From: Candidatus Hodarchaeota archaeon
GTDB taxonomy: Archaea > Asgardarchaeota > Heimdallarchaeia > Hodarchaeales > Hodarchaeaceae
Assembly: GCA_016840285.1 (NCBI GenBank)
Contig: JAEOSR010000043.1
Span: 21,410 to 85,409 of the forward strand
Length of the DNA stretch: 64,000 nucleotides
Direction of reading: 5' to 3'
A model generated the notes under the pieces. That model saw only the letters and a program-made list of their open reading frames with translations, was not told the origin of the DNA and made no database searches. This document shows, piece by piece, positions 9,234 through 19,049 of the stretch. Within the stretch, counting starts at the first letter, position 1; each line of letters starts with the position of its first letter. Made by a program: the position numbers and the translations under genes.

Positions 9234-10724
9234 TTAAGCGAAGTTAATAATTTTTGCACAAAAACCTGTTATTTCTCTTTTTATCTTATTGGATATTCCG
9301 TACAAATCGAAAATTATCTCATCAATTCTTTCAGCTTCAGGGATAAATTCATATTTCGGATTATTCATAAGTGATTTCACTATATTCTTCACAATATCTA
9401 TAACTTCTTTCTTTTGGTCTATAGAAGGCATAATGAAGGGAATCTCTTTGAGAAAGCTTGTAGCAATTATATTTGAGCGATGGATTACTTTTCTAGCTAG
9501 ATATTGAACCAATTTACTGTTTAAAAATCCTAAAAAATAATACAAATCCTCTTCGTCGTCAAAAAAAAAGTTCGCATTTACTCCAAATAAGTTACCTGGA
9601 GGCATATAGGCAGCTGAAAACTTTCTGCCAACACTGCTACAGGTGATTCCCTCTTTAAAATAGAATTGTTCGTTCCTAACAAGAAAATTCTTAGGATCAG
9701 CCTTAGCATTTTTTTGATAGTTTTTTTCTATGAAATAAGGCGTTCTATAGTAATAAGGAGTGCGGTGACCAGATTTATAAAATCCAACCCAGGAATCAGT
9801 ATCAGATTCTACTTCCAGAGCGGGACGTAAATATTTTTCATCATTCCCTGTCGAAATACCAGTACCACCCTTAGCAATATCTCCGAATCTTGCAGGTGGA
9901 TTCTGAATCATTCGAATAATTGATAATGGAACTCCTACAAAGAATTTCATATCTGGCATTTTACGATATTCGATTTGTGGGACATAATAAACGTTATTTG
10001 GGTTTTCATATTCTTCCTCACTAGCTAAACGGTCAATAAGGCGCATTAAGTGTTTTTTATCTTCATTGTTTCCCAGAACCTCTGTTTGTATCTTTTTTTT
10101 CAGCAAAATAATAGTTGTCCGAACATCAGCGTGACTTCCATGAAACAACCGCCATGGGGCTAGTTTAATTTCTAAGATATAGGAATTATTTAAAATGAAC
10201 TCTCGAAATCGCTGATAGTATCGATTTGTGAAAAAGGCGTCTTCAACAATGAAACAAAGAATTCCTCCGCTTATTAAATGTTGAATAGCGTTTACAACAA
10301 AAAGAGAATAAAGATTGTACAATCCAACAAAAGAATATCTTCTCTCTAGTTCTTTACGGTGACTTTGTATATAGATGCTTTTTCGACGACTTTTATAAGG
10401 TGGATTCCCAATGATAATATCTTTTAGCGGATAATCTTCAAGAAGCGTATCGGTACATTTACATTGAATACCTAATTCCAATAAACTCTGAACTTTTTCA
10501 TTATTAATATCGTGAGCAGTAATTTGAGAGGTATTAACCTGTCGATCAATAAGTGCTTGAATAAATATACCATCCCCAGCACTAGGGTCAAGAATTTTTG
10601 ATTTAGCTGTTATAAAAGGGAGTACCAAGTCCACCATATGAAGTGCTGTATTATATGGAGTCTTATAGACTCCTTTTTGTCTTTCTATAGATAAGATCTT
10701 ACTTTCTTTAGGTATTTTTTGCAC
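9234..10724 (-). CDS. N6-adenine DNA methyltransferase A, orphan, TaqI-like
   Basis: 496 residues. Motif X is near residue 20 (GVYKTPYNTALHM), the SAM motif is DPSAGDG at 46-52, and catalytic motif IV is NPPY at 107-110. The second half carries a target-recognition-like region ending in LGFLNSKLVQYLARKV, which is typical of TaqI/Eco57I-type C-termini. It should transfer methyl from SAM to adenine N6 in DNA. No nuclease motif is present and no restriction gene is nearby. It lies 10 bases downstream of a second, unrelated-looking methyltransferase on the same strand, so the two are probably co-transcribed. Confidence 0.88.
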   Translation of the reverse strand: MQKIPKESKILSIERQKGVYKTPYNTALHMVDLVLPFITAKSKILDPSAGDGIFIQALIDRQVNTSQITAHDINNEKVQSLLELGIQCKCTDTLLEDYPLKDIIIGNPPYKSRRKSIYIQSHRKELERRYSFVGLYNLYSLFVVNAIQHLISGGILCFIVEDAFFTNRYYQRFREFILNNSYILEIKLAPWRLFHGSHADVRTTIILLKKKIQTEVLGNNEDKKHLMRLIDRLASEEEYENPNNVYYVPQIEYRKMPDMKFFVGVPLSIIRMIQNPPARFGDIAKGGTGISTGNDEKYLRPALEVESDTDSWVGFYKSGHRTPYYYRTPYFIEKNYQKNAKADPKNFLVRNEQFYFKEGITCSSVGRKFSAAYMPPGNLFGVNANFFFDDEEDLYYFLGFLNSKLVQYLARKVIHRSNIIATSFLKEIPFIMPSIDQKKEVIDIVKNIVKSLMNNPKYEFIPEAERIDEIIFDLYGISNKIKREITGFCAKIINFA

Positions 10725-10734
10725 TTCCCATCTA

Positions 10735-13257
10735 TCATATCGAAGGATTAATTATTTCAGTCCTAAGAGTTTCTATCTTGGTTTCCATACCATATAATCG
10801 ATAAACTAACATGTCAAGTGTTTTTATCAGTCGTCGTAATTCATGAGTTCCATTATTAATTTTACATAACCCCTTTTTGCCGTATTTTAATAGTATTTGA
10901 TGATTTTTTGGAGTAAGCTTCAGGGAATCTAATATATCGCAGATGCTCTTTGTCGTCTCCGTAATTTCCTCATACAGAAGAATTTCTTCCATAGTTTGAG
11001 GTATTTTTAGAGGAATCTCAGAAATAGTTTTGGGATAAAGTTCTATTTTTTGAGCATCTAACTTTTTTGCTACAACATAAAGGTAAAATTCAATTAGTTC
11101 TGAGTTTAAAACTCCTAGAATGAAGTAAATGTTTGGAAACTTTGATTCTTTAGGGATGAGTGAAGTACAATCGATTGAACTATATCGTTGATTTCTATCA
11201 ATGGCAAATCTGGGAACACGAGATCGATAGGGACAAATAATTTTAATTTTTGCATTAAAAATTCGGGAATTGCGAACTTGAGCAATTTCATACCATTTTG
11301 CCAGGTTTTTTTTAACTTCATATCGTCTTTTAAGAATTTCTTTGTATTTTTCTAAGTATTGTTTTGTAAATGGAAAATTATTAATCTTGATGCCCCGTTT
11401 TGTAAATATAACATATTTTTTATTCCAGGTAGTCATAAAGGGTAAAATATTAGAGGTTTTTACAATTGATTTAATTATCTCTTTTTCTAGAGGATAGCGA
11501 GTGAGAGTATCCTGTTCTAAAATTTCAGCAAAATATCCTGTATTTTCTTCAATTATGTTTGGAGAAAAAATTCTGTCCTTACCTGAATGATACCCAGTTC
11601 CAATATCGCAAACTTGGTCTAAAGGAACGCCTTGATTTTCAATTAAATTCAATAGATCTTTTAAAGTTCTTGAAACTAGTATAAACCGATCACCCTTCGT
11701 TTCGGCTTGAATTAACGAAAAATTCTGTAAAACCTGACTTTTTGTATGAGCCAAAGTTTCAAAACTAGTTTTTAGCTCATGTAAAACTGCGTGTGTTGAT
11801 ATTTTGTGATTTCTAAGGATGAAAACTGGGACTTTTTTAGTAGATTTGTGATTTTTAGTCATAAAAAGAATTACAGAATTAATTCCCTTAGGGAATATCT
11901 TAAATTCACGAAAATCTATGATAGTGTCAATGCATTTAGATTCAAAGAGTTGGGATCTTAATTTACGGGCGTACCTTGCTTCTAAGAAATATCTAGCTAC
12001 TATTAAGACACAGCTACCGTTTGGAGCTAGAAGTTGATTCGCCCTCAAGATAAAGTAGTAATAGTAATCATTCAATCCTGTATAGATCCTAGGATAGAGA
12101 TGCTTCAAAATACGTTTTGTTTTTTCACTTATGAATCGATACCCGATATAGGGAGGATTTCCGATAACTAAATCAAAACCAGGGATTTCAGGGTTCCTGA
12201 ATACTTTTGGAAATTCAATAAACCAGTGAAAAATCTTTTGATTCTCATGAAATGTTTGTGTATTAATTATTTCATCTTTAATACCGTGAAATAATAATTG
12301 ATTGAAGTCATTATTACCAATAATTTTACTATTTCTTGGATTTGTGGTAAATCCTACCAGAGTATTCCCAGTTTTTAAGTTAATATTGGTAATTATTTCG
12401 AGTATATCATTAATTTGTATAGAGGGATTTTCTCTGAGTATTCGTAAAATTAAGCGAATTTTACACACAACAAGAGCGTTCCCATCAATATCTACACCAT
12501 AAAGGTTATCATTCAAAATTTTTTTCAAATATGAGGTTGAATTTTCTTCAAATGGAAAAAGGTAATGATGTAACTCCATTAAGAAATCAAAAGCGGCTAG
12601 GTAAAAAGTACCACTTCCAACAGAGATATCTAAAACTTGAATCTGTGAAATGTATTTTTTTAGTTGTTCTATTTTAATGTCTTCAACGGATGAGAGATTT
12701 TTGAGCGAAAAGTTTGTAATATTGATTATTTGAGCTAGATGGCGTTGGAAACATGATTGAACCATCCAATAGGCAAAAAAATATGGTGTATAAACAACAC
12801 CTGGATTATTTAGGTTTTCTGAATAAAAAATTAATTCAAAAATATCTGGTGCAACTGTATTATTGTCTGTTTGCGATTTCAGATTAAGGTCCCATGAAAA
12901 AGCTTTTATAAAATTTTGTAGCCTATTATTCATGCAATTTCTTTTCTTATTTTCTAAAGAATCAATTATCTTAAGATCTAATGGAAAGAAAATATCAGCA
13001 ATTTCACTAAAATGTGATAATTTCCAAATATCAGATATTATATCCGTTTGAGTAATATGTCGCTCTCTTGAACCTGAGAGGGATTTATATTCTAAATTTC
13101 TAAGATAAAAAGCCAAAAAGATCGTTCTTTTCATCAAATCTCTACAGAAAAGATTTATTAGGTCCTTATTTTCATTTTGGCCTGAAAAAAGGCTCTGCAA
13201 ATCTAGTAAAGTTGTTTTGTAAAGATCCATGAAAGAATTCAAATACAAATTCCTCAT
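10735..13257 (-). CDS. N6-adenine DNA methyltransferase B, Eco57I-like, orphan
   Basis: 840 residues. An N-terminal helical region (1-150) precedes motif X (GVVYTPYFFAYWM, 153-165), SAM motif I as DISVGSGTFYLAAF (210-223), the VDIDGNAL acidic loop and NPPY at 367-370. The C-terminal 350 residues form a recognition-type domain ending with ILGVLNSELIEFYL and IPLKIP. The N-terminal region has no recognisable PD-(D/E)xK nuclease motif, so it reads as a modification-only enzyme. Motif I departs from the usual DPS/A-x-G by having DISVGSG. It starts the A/B methyltransferase pair and is divergent from the REC-PAS gene. Confidence 0.88.
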   Translation of the reverse strand: MRNLYLNSFMDLYKTTLLDLQSLFSGQNENKDLINLFCRDLMKRTIFLAFYLRNLEYKSLSGSRERHITQTDIISDIWKLSHFSEIADIFFPLDLKIIDSLENKKRNCMNNRLQNFIKAFSWDLNLKSQTDNNTVAPDIFELIFYSENLNNPGVVYTPYFFAYWMVQSCFQRHLAQIINITNFSLKNLSSVEDIKIEQLKKYISQIQVLDISVGSGTFYLAAFDFLMELHHYLFPFEENSTSYLKKILNDNLYGVDIDGNALVVCKIRLILRILRENPSIQINDILEIITNINLKTGNTLVGFTTNPRNSKIIGNNDFNQLLFHGIKDEIINTQTFHENQKIFHWFIEFPKVFRNPEIPGFDLVIGNPPYIGYRFISEKTKRILKHLYPRIYTGLNDYYYYFILRANQLLAPNGSCVLIVARYFLEARYARKLRSQLFESKCIDTIIDFREFKIFPKGINSVILFMTKNHKSTKKVPVFILRNHKISTHAVLHELKTSFETLAHTKSQVLQNFSLIQAETKGDRFILVSRTLKDLLNLIENQGVPLDQVCDIGTGYHSGKDRIFSPNIIEENTGYFAEILEQDTLTRYPLEKEIIKSIVKTSNILPFMTTWNKKYVIFTKRGIKINNFPFTKQYLEKYKEILKRRYEVKKNLAKWYEIAQVRNSRIFNAKIKIICPYRSRVPRFAIDRNQRYSSIDCTSLIPKESKFPNIYFILGVLNSELIEFYLYVVAKKLDAQKIELYPKTISEIPLKIPQTMEEILLYEEITETTKSICDILDSLKLTPKNHQILLKYGKKGLCKINNGTHELRRLIKTLDMLVYRLYGMETKIETLRTEIINPSI

Positions 13258-13592
13258 CGTATTAGATTTTATTTCATCAATAGGCTGGGATTTTTGGAGA
13301 AAAGAGTACCCTATTTTTTCATTTTACAAATTAAATTTAAAATACCTTTATTAGTGATATGGATAGATTTTTATTCGGAATTATCTTTACTGAATCTGAA
13401 AAGTAGTCTGATAAAAGTCTTGTTAATACTTTGAATTATAAAATAACGAGTAAAAATGGTACAAAACCTTTATCTTAAGAGAAATTTTTTACGTGCATCT
13501 TCGAACTTAACTTAACATCATTTATGATCTATAATAATGGAAAAACCGAAGACTGAATTCATAAAAAGACAACTAAATGATGGTAATAACAC
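13258..13592. other. Intergenic region between methyltransferase B and the REC-PAS gene
   Basis: 335 AT-rich bases between divergent genes, so it must hold both promoters. Several T- and A-rich stretches could act as TATA boxes but none stands out. No RNA gene, repeat or extra reading frame was seen. Confidence 0.6.
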
Positions 13593-15959
13593 ATGGCAAC
13601 TCTACCTCATGTTAAAAAAGCCTTAAAGGATGCCAAAATACTTGCTATTGATGACGATGAGTGGTTTATTCGCCTTTTAGTTAAAAAGTTCCAGGATGTA
13701 GATCCAGGATTTAAAATCACTCCAGCATTGTCCGCAAATGAGGCTATCGAAAAACTACAAACTGATACGTTTGATTGTATTCTCTGTGATCATCGTCTTC
13801 CTGGTACAATCCAAGTACAAGGTAAGATTTTTCCTTCTGATGGTATCCATCTAATGCGGAAATTTACAGCTATGAATATAGATTCCCCTGTTATTTTTGT
13901 GACTGGACAGGGATCCGAGGAGATCGCATCTGAAGCATTACAACTGGGTGCGAGCGGATATTTCATCAAAAGAGTACAACCTGGATATTTCAGCCTTATG
14001 GCGACATCCATTAGACAAACAATAGATAGATATTGGCTCCAAAAGGAATTACAGAAGTCTGAATCACGGTATAGGGATTTATTTGAAAATTCAGCAGGAT
14101 TAATTTTTATTCTTGACTCAGAAGGAAAATTACAGGAAACCAATATAAATTTCTTAACAATTTATGGCTATACTTTTGAAGAGAGTCAAGAACTTACCAT
14201 TAAAGAATTAGCTTATCCAGAAGATTTTGACAAATGGCAAGAGATGCTTATTTCTATCTGTAAAGGCAATACAGAAAGTCGTATGCTTCGTTCTCGTACA
14301 AAACATGAACAAATCTTACATTTAGATATTACAGCAAGACCGATTTATGGAAAAAAAACTCAAACCGTAACTGGTATCCAAGCAATTGTCCGAGACATAA
14401 CGCAGCAGGTGAAAACTCAACAAGCTCTTATTGATTCTGAAGAAAAACATCGTAAAATAGTTGAGGGGTCAATAGAAGGTATCATTATAATGGATCAAGA
14501 GGGAAATATCTTAGACTGGAATCCTGCTGCTTCAACAATCACTGGATTTTCCGCAGAAGATACCTTAGGTCATTCAATATGGAATATTATTGAACAGCTA
14601 GAACCAACAGAGATAGATGATTCCTCAGCAAAGATAATAGATGAAATTAAGGATTTTATGGCCCCTCATAAAATTCCTAAATCTCCGAAATTTCTTGAAT
14701 ATTGCATCAAAAATGCTGAAGATGGATCTAACCGTATTCTTGAGGTTGCATTATTTATCATCGAACACTCTAAAGGTTATCGAATTGCTAAAGTGATGCG
14801 TGATGTTACAGCAAAAAAGATAGCCGAGGAAGAGACCAGATCTTATGCACAACGTTTTCAAACTCTTATTGAGCAAGCCGCGATCGGTGTTTGGATAACT
14901 GATATTCAAGATGAAAGTACAATTTATGTGAATGATAGTGTGGCACAATTATTAGGTTATAGTCCTCATGAAATGATTGGAGTATCAGTATTGGACTTTG
15001 TTGAACCTAAAAGCGCTGAACTGTTAAAAGAAAAGACTAAACAACGTCTTCAGGGAGAAAATATAGAGGACAATTATGAATTAGAATTTTACAATCGTTC
15101 TGGGAAGAAAGTTTATGCTCGTGTGACTGCAGCTGCTATTAAAGACGAAAATGACCATGTTATAGAAACATATGGTTTCATCCGGGATATTACTCAAGAT
15201 AGACTACGAGAAAAAGAGCTTAGAACTACTAAAGAGTTTTTAGAATCAATTATTGATTCAATGATTGATGGATTGTACACTTACGATCGAAATTTCAAAA
15301 TAACTTCCGCTAATCCAAGATTGAAGGAGATGCTAGGGTATAAGAAGCACACTCTCATTGGAAAAAGTATCTTTGATATCTTCCCATCCTATGAACACGC
15401 CCGAGTCCAAGAAATCACTAAAGAACGGATGACTGGCAAAAAAAGTGGGGGTCATCTTTTACTAACTTATATGACTGCTCAAGGAGAAGAAGTAAAAGCC
15501 TCGGTCTCATCAGTCCCTCTTATAGCAGATGATAAGGTTGTAGGAGCCGTTGTTACGGCCTCAGACATCACAGAGCAAAGACGAATTGAAAAGTACCTTC
15601 GACAAGTGACTAAAGAATATGAAACTCTGGTAGCAAATTTACCTTTAGGATGGTTAAAAATTGATAACATGGGTCGAGTAATCGCTTACAATAAAAGTGC
15701 CCAAGAATTACTTGATTTTACTGAAGCGGTAGATTTAAAAACAATAAATATCCTAAATTTTCATCCTTTTCAAGAGGCAGGTTTAGCAACTCAATTTCGA
15801 GATTTAATTTATCAAAAAGTTCAGGATGAAAAAGTTTTTGATTCAGTTTTTGAAGATTCCCAGGGTATGGAACATCATCTGAAATTCTATCCTTTCCCAA
15901 TTTACCATGAACTCGAACCGAGGATTTCAGCTTGGTTTTTGATTGTTGAGAAAATATGA
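13593..15959 (+). CDS. Response-regulator receiver plus five PAS domains, no output domain
   Basis: 788 residues. The N-terminal receiver domain (about 14-145) has the acidic pocket AIDDDE, phospho-acceptor Asp66 (ILCDHRLPG), the T in VIFVTGQG and the K in YFIKR. A roughly ten-residue insertion follows the phosphorylation loop. Five PAS domains follow at about 155-275, 278-408, 415-535, 540-660 and 668-788; four end in the linking motif (RDITQQ, RDVTAKK, RDITQDR, SDITEQR). The protein stops inside the last PAS, so there is no HisKA, HATPase, GGDEF or DNA-binding part. It probably receives phosphate and signals through protein contacts. It could serve a separate histidine kinase; none is adjacent. 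Confidence 0.88.
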   Translation: MATLPHVKKALKDAKILAIDDDEWFIRLLVKKFQDVDPGFKITPALSANEAIEKLQTDTFDCILCDHRLPGTIQVQGKIFPSDGIHLMRKFTAMNIDSPVIFVTGQGSEEIASEALQLGASGYFIKRVQPGYFSLMATSIRQTIDRYWLQKELQKSESRYRDLFENSAGLIFILDSEGKLQETNINFLTIYGYTFEESQELTIKELAYPEDFDKWQEMLISICKGNTESRMLRSRTKHEQILHLDITARPIYGKKTQTVTGIQAIVRDITQQVKTQQALIDSEEKHRKIVEGSIEGIIIMDQEGNILDWNPAASTITGFSAEDTLGHSIWNIIEQLEPTEIDDSSAKIIDEIKDFMAPHKIPKSPKFLEYCIKNAEDGSNRILEVALFIIEHSKGYRIAKVMRDVTAKKIAEEETRSYAQRFQTLIEQAAIGVWITDIQDESTIYVNDSVAQLLGYSPHEMIGVSVLDFVEPKSAELLKEKTKQRLQGENIEDNYELEFYNRSGKKVYARVTAAAIKDENDHVIETYGFIRDITQDRLREKELRTTKEFLESIIDSMIDGLYTYDRNFKITSANPRLKEMLGYKKHTLIGKSIFDIFPSYEHARVQEITKERMTGKKSGGHLLLTYMTAQGEEVKASVSSVPLIADDKVVGAVVTASDITEQRRIEKYLRQVTKEYETLVANLPLGWLKIDNMGRVIAYNKSAQELLDFTEAVDLKTINILNFHPFQEAGLATQFRDLIYQKVQDEKVFDSVFEDSQGMEHHLKFYPFPIYHELEPRISAWFLIVEKI

Positions 15960-15972
15960 ATTCTTTTCTGAA

Positions 15973-16983
15973 TTAGATTTGTAGATGAATTACACTTTCC
16001 TTTTCAATACTCTTTCGTGCTGCTTCGACAATCCTCAAAACATTTATCCCATCTTCAATAGAAACGAGAGGATTCGCTTTTCCCCGAATACAGTCCACAA
16101 AATTCCATATTTCATGAAGTAAGGGCTCACCATAAACTTTTATCTGCTCTCCATTCGAAAAAGGTATACTTATTGCGGAAACATCTTTATCTCCTCTTGC
16201 AATCTCTAAACTACGCATTTCTAGGATCTGAGTTAATAAATTTGCACAGAGAGTGGCGTGTGTTCCTTCAATATCAATGGTTCGAAGCTTTCCAGCGTAC
16301 TCACGACTCATTAAGAAAGTAGCATAGAATTCTTTTTCTTCGGATGAAATAACAATAATACTCGAATTAGCTAGACCATTTAGCTTAACTGCAGTTGAAA
16401 AAAGCTGTAGATTTCCCTTAACAAACAATCTTATTGCAATATCAAAATCGTGAACACCAATATCCTCATAAACGTCACCAATTGATTCAATTCTATTTTC
16501 TGCTACAGCTCCACGACGTTGGAAGATAGCTGAACGAAGTTTTCCTAATAAATCTTCTCTACTAAGAATTTCACTTATTCGAGTGACTACAGGATTAAAA
16601 ACCTCGATATGACCAACAATGACTTTCGTATCAGATTTTGCTAGTTTTGATCTTAGATCAATAGCTTGACTCACAGAAGGTGCAATAGGCTTTTCTATCA
16701 GTAAAGCTTTTAGTTCTGGAATATATGAAATTATTTCAGAGGCTACATTAGGGTGTGTCTCGGTAGGAGCAGCTATAATTACACCATTAGGATTTTGTTC
16801 CTCTGCCATTGCGTCTATGCTTGAGAACCAAGGTTTTTCAAACTGTCTTCCAACATCTTCAGCAATCTGGGAATTTGAATCAACAACGGAGTCTAAATAA
16901 CCCAGACGTGAGAGTAAACGAGCATGATAGTATCCCATTCTACCAGTACCGACGACAGATATTCTTATTGGTTCTTCAGGCAT
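15973..16983 (-). CDS. Gfo/Idh/MocA-family NAD(P)-dependent oxidoreductase
   Basis: 336 residues. The N-terminal Rossmann domain opens with ISVVGTGRMGYYHARLL. The family EKP motif is present (LLIEKPIAPSVSQA, about 120), followed by a C-terminal alpha/beta domain with YEDIGVHDFDIAIRL carrying the catalytic-region Asp/His. These enzymes oxidise or reduce sugars, inositols or sugar-nucleotide derivatives; the substrate is not readable. The ATG at 16983 has an AGAGGT ribosome binding site. It is convergent with the REC-PAS gene, which ends 13 bases away. Confidence 0.87.
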   Translation of the reverse strand: MPEEPIRISVVGTGRMGYYHARLLSRLGYLDSVVDSNSQIAEDVGRQFEKPWFSSIDAMAEEQNPNGVIIAAPTETHPNVASEIISYIPELKALLIEKPIAPSVSQAIDLRSKLAKSDTKVIVGHIEVFNPVVTRISEILSREDLLGKLRSAIFQRRGAVAENRIESIGDVYEDIGVHDFDIAIRLFVKGNLQLFSTAVKLNGLANSSIIVISSEEKEFYATFLMSREYAGKLRTIDIEGTHATLCANLLTQILEMRSLEIARGDKDVSAISIPFSNGEQIKVYGEPLLHEIWNFVDCIRGKANPLVSIEDGINVLRIVEAARKSIEKESVIHLQI

Positions 16984-17088
16984 GAATTAAATACCTCTGG
17001 ATATTGTAAAAGCCGTAGTGAATAATATTTAAGTTGAATAAAAAATAGTTGCAGTTCAAAATAAACACCTTTAGTATCAAATAAACTA

Positions 17089-18423
17089 CTAAGCACGATA
17101 AACATTCTGAGTTAATAATCCCATTAGGTTAAAGGAATGTGTCAATAGAAGTAAGCCAATGGCAAGTAGAATAAGATATCCAAATTGATTCCAGCGTTTT
17201 ATGACCTTATCAAAGTAATCTCCAAATGGCAAAAGAAGAATTAATGAAATCCAGGTGGCACCAAAATAACTCGTCAGCAAATGACTTTTCATAGGATGAT
17301 TTTGAAAGAGCAATCCAGCAAACATACCTGGAATTCCTAAAGTTAGAAGGTTTAGAAGAGCTAAAATTAAAGTACCGCTGATGGTTAGAATTGAACCCCA
17401 CACGATACCTCGTATAAATGACTTGTTTACAATGACATGTTCCTGGGGATCTTTGAAATCACCTAGTTGTAAAATAATGGGCCCAAAGAAAGGAAAAACT
17501 ATCCAGAGAAGATTAAAGATTATTGTTATAAAAACTCGAGAGGAATCTAACCTATAATTCATCCTATATCCAGTATTTCGATATAACATGAAAGTAGACA
17601 ACCAGATAGGAGCTATCAACAACAAAGGTAAAATGACACCTCCGAAAATAAATATTATAATTCCATCTGTAATAGGATCGATTCTTTCTACAAGATCTGC
17701 GTAACGGCCAGTGTACCAAAAAACATAGATTAAAAGTATTAGAATAAAGGTTCCTAAATAGTGAAGTAAGTTGTTTCCGTCAAATCCCCCAAAATTTCGG
17801 AATAAGAGTGAAGCTTTTCGCGATCTAGTGACACCAAAATATTTAGAATGAGATATTGTGCTTTTTAATGGGAAATCTTTGGATGCAGTGAGGCTCTGCC
17901 TCAAAGTTGAAAGAGGAAAAGATACAGGTTGAAAAAAGTGCGAGAGATCGAGTTGGAATCCTTCAAAAGGCTCCTCAAGGATTTTGGATTGTCTTAGTTG
18001 ACGATTCAATCCACAGTGAATACAAAATTCTGTTTCAGGAGGGTTGGGTTTCCAACACCTAGTACAAAACACATCTTGATCAAATTCACCTTGTTTCTTT
18101 TTTAACCTACCCCCACAAAGATGACAGAAATTATGGGCTATAGGCACCTCTTGACGACATAGAGGACATTTCATGTTTTCAGGGGGAACTGGTTCTTCCT
18201 GCTGAGAAACTAAACTAATTTCTTTTCCACATAAAATGCAGTAGGTTGTTTTGGGAACTTCCTTGTGACAATGGGGACACATTATCAATGTTTGAATATC
18301 TTTGTTTCCAACAGCACTATTATCAAGCTTGAATCCACAAAAAGTGCAAAATTGAGTTATAGGAACCATTTTCTGGCAATGAGAACATTTGATGGATTCT
18401 GCTTCGTTTTTATTTGATTTCAT
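17089..18423 (-). CDS. Membrane protein with four N-terminal zinc ribbons
   Basis: About 444 residues from the ATG at 18423; a TTG at 18444 would add seven. The cytosolic N-terminal third carries four CxxC...CxxC zinc-ribbon knuckles: CSHCQK..CTFCG, CPHCHK..CILCG, CPLCRQ..CHLCG and CTRCWK..CIHCG. Residues 225-444 contain about five or six hydrophobic segments. The ribbons probably bind protein or nucleic acid at the membrane surface. The membrane part loosely resembles Yip1-like or DUF-type polytopic domains, but I could not identify it. Confidence 0.75.
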   Translation of the reverse strand: MKSNKNEAESIKCSHCQKMVPITQFCTFCGFKLDNSAVGNKDIQTLIMCPHCHKEVPKTTYCILCGKEISLVSQQEEPVPPENMKCPLCRQEVPIAHNFCHLCGGRLKKKQGEFDQDVFCTRCWKPNPPETEFCIHCGLNRQLRQSKILEEPFEGFQLDLSHFFQPVSFPLSTLRQSLTASKDFPLKSTISHSKYFGVTRSRKASLLFRNFGGFDGNNLLHYLGTFILILLIYVFWYTGRYADLVERIDPITDGIIIFIFGGVILPLLLIAPIWLSTFMLYRNTGYRMNYRLDSSRVFITIIFNLLWIVFPFFGPIILQLGDFKDPQEHVIVNKSFIRGIVWGSILTISGTLILALLNLLTLGIPGMFAGLLFQNHPMKSHLLTSYFGATWISLILLLPFGDYFDKVIKRWNQFGYLILLAIGLLLLTHSFNLMGLLTQNVYRA

Positions 18424-18529
18424 TGAGTCAGTTAATCCTGTCAAGACTGTTATGATTCGAGAATATTTTCTCTAAACGGATAAAAAATGATTCACATCAT
18501 TAATCTTTCTCTTTTGAAATCAAAAAATT

Positions 18530-19003
18530 TCATAGAAATGAAGTAATAATCCATAAAAATAAAACAAAAAGCTCTAGAACAAGTATTCGCTTTTCTTGAT
18601 AATATTTCTTAAGAAGATTTGCACTCCCCTTTGTAGCCATCTTCTCGTAATCCAAACCTAAAATTGTAAAAGGTTTCTTGGAAAAGGGAGCAAATAAGTA
18701 AATCTCCCAATCAATGACATCTACGATAGTATGACCTAGTGCTCCTAAGAAAAACCAACAAAGTGGTAAACCTAAAATTCCCAGAAGTAAGGCTCCTGAG
18801 AGATAAATTACAGGAAAATGTGTAAGTAACTGTCTATGACTATTTTTCTCTATTATTAGGTTAAATATAAAATCAATATCAGGAAGGACGGATCCAAGAA
18901 TGAACCATATTGAATTAGAATGATCATCGCCCCCAAACACAAGTATATTAGCACAAATTAATCCAACTAAGAGATGAACATGAGGCATCATGATTTCTAT
19001 CAC
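18530..19003 (-). CDS. YdjM/DUF457-like membrane-bound metal-dependent hydrolase
   Basis: 157 residues starting at GTG 19003, with ATGs at 18991 and 18988 as alternatives. It shows the family pattern of histidines and acids at the edges of membrane helices: MPHVHLLVG, GSVLPDIDFI, SHRQLLTHFPV and LGHTIVDVIDWEIYLFAPFSK. About four hydrophobic helices are present. The family is thought to bind metal at the membrane, with no settled substrate. It is divergent from the profilin gene with only 46 bases between starts, so leaders must be very short. Confidence 0.75.
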   Translation of the reverse strand: MIEIMMPHVHLLVGLICANILVFGGDDHSNSIWFILGSVLPDIDFIFNLIIEKNSHRQLLTHFPVIYLSGALLLGILGLPLCWFFLGALGHTIVDVIDWEIYLFAPFSKKPFTILGLDYEKMATKGSANLLKKYYQEKRILVLELFVLFLWIITSFL

Positions 19004-19049
19004 GACATTTAAAATCCTTTGCTAATAATAAAAGTTCAGAGTTGAAGTT

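Noticed and set aside
9234..13257. BREX, DISARM or type I restriction locus around methyltransferases A and B
   Set aside because: No PglZ, BrxC, helicase, HsdR/HsdS or nuclease gene is adjacent; the neighbours are an EF-Tu-like protein and a REC-PAS protein.
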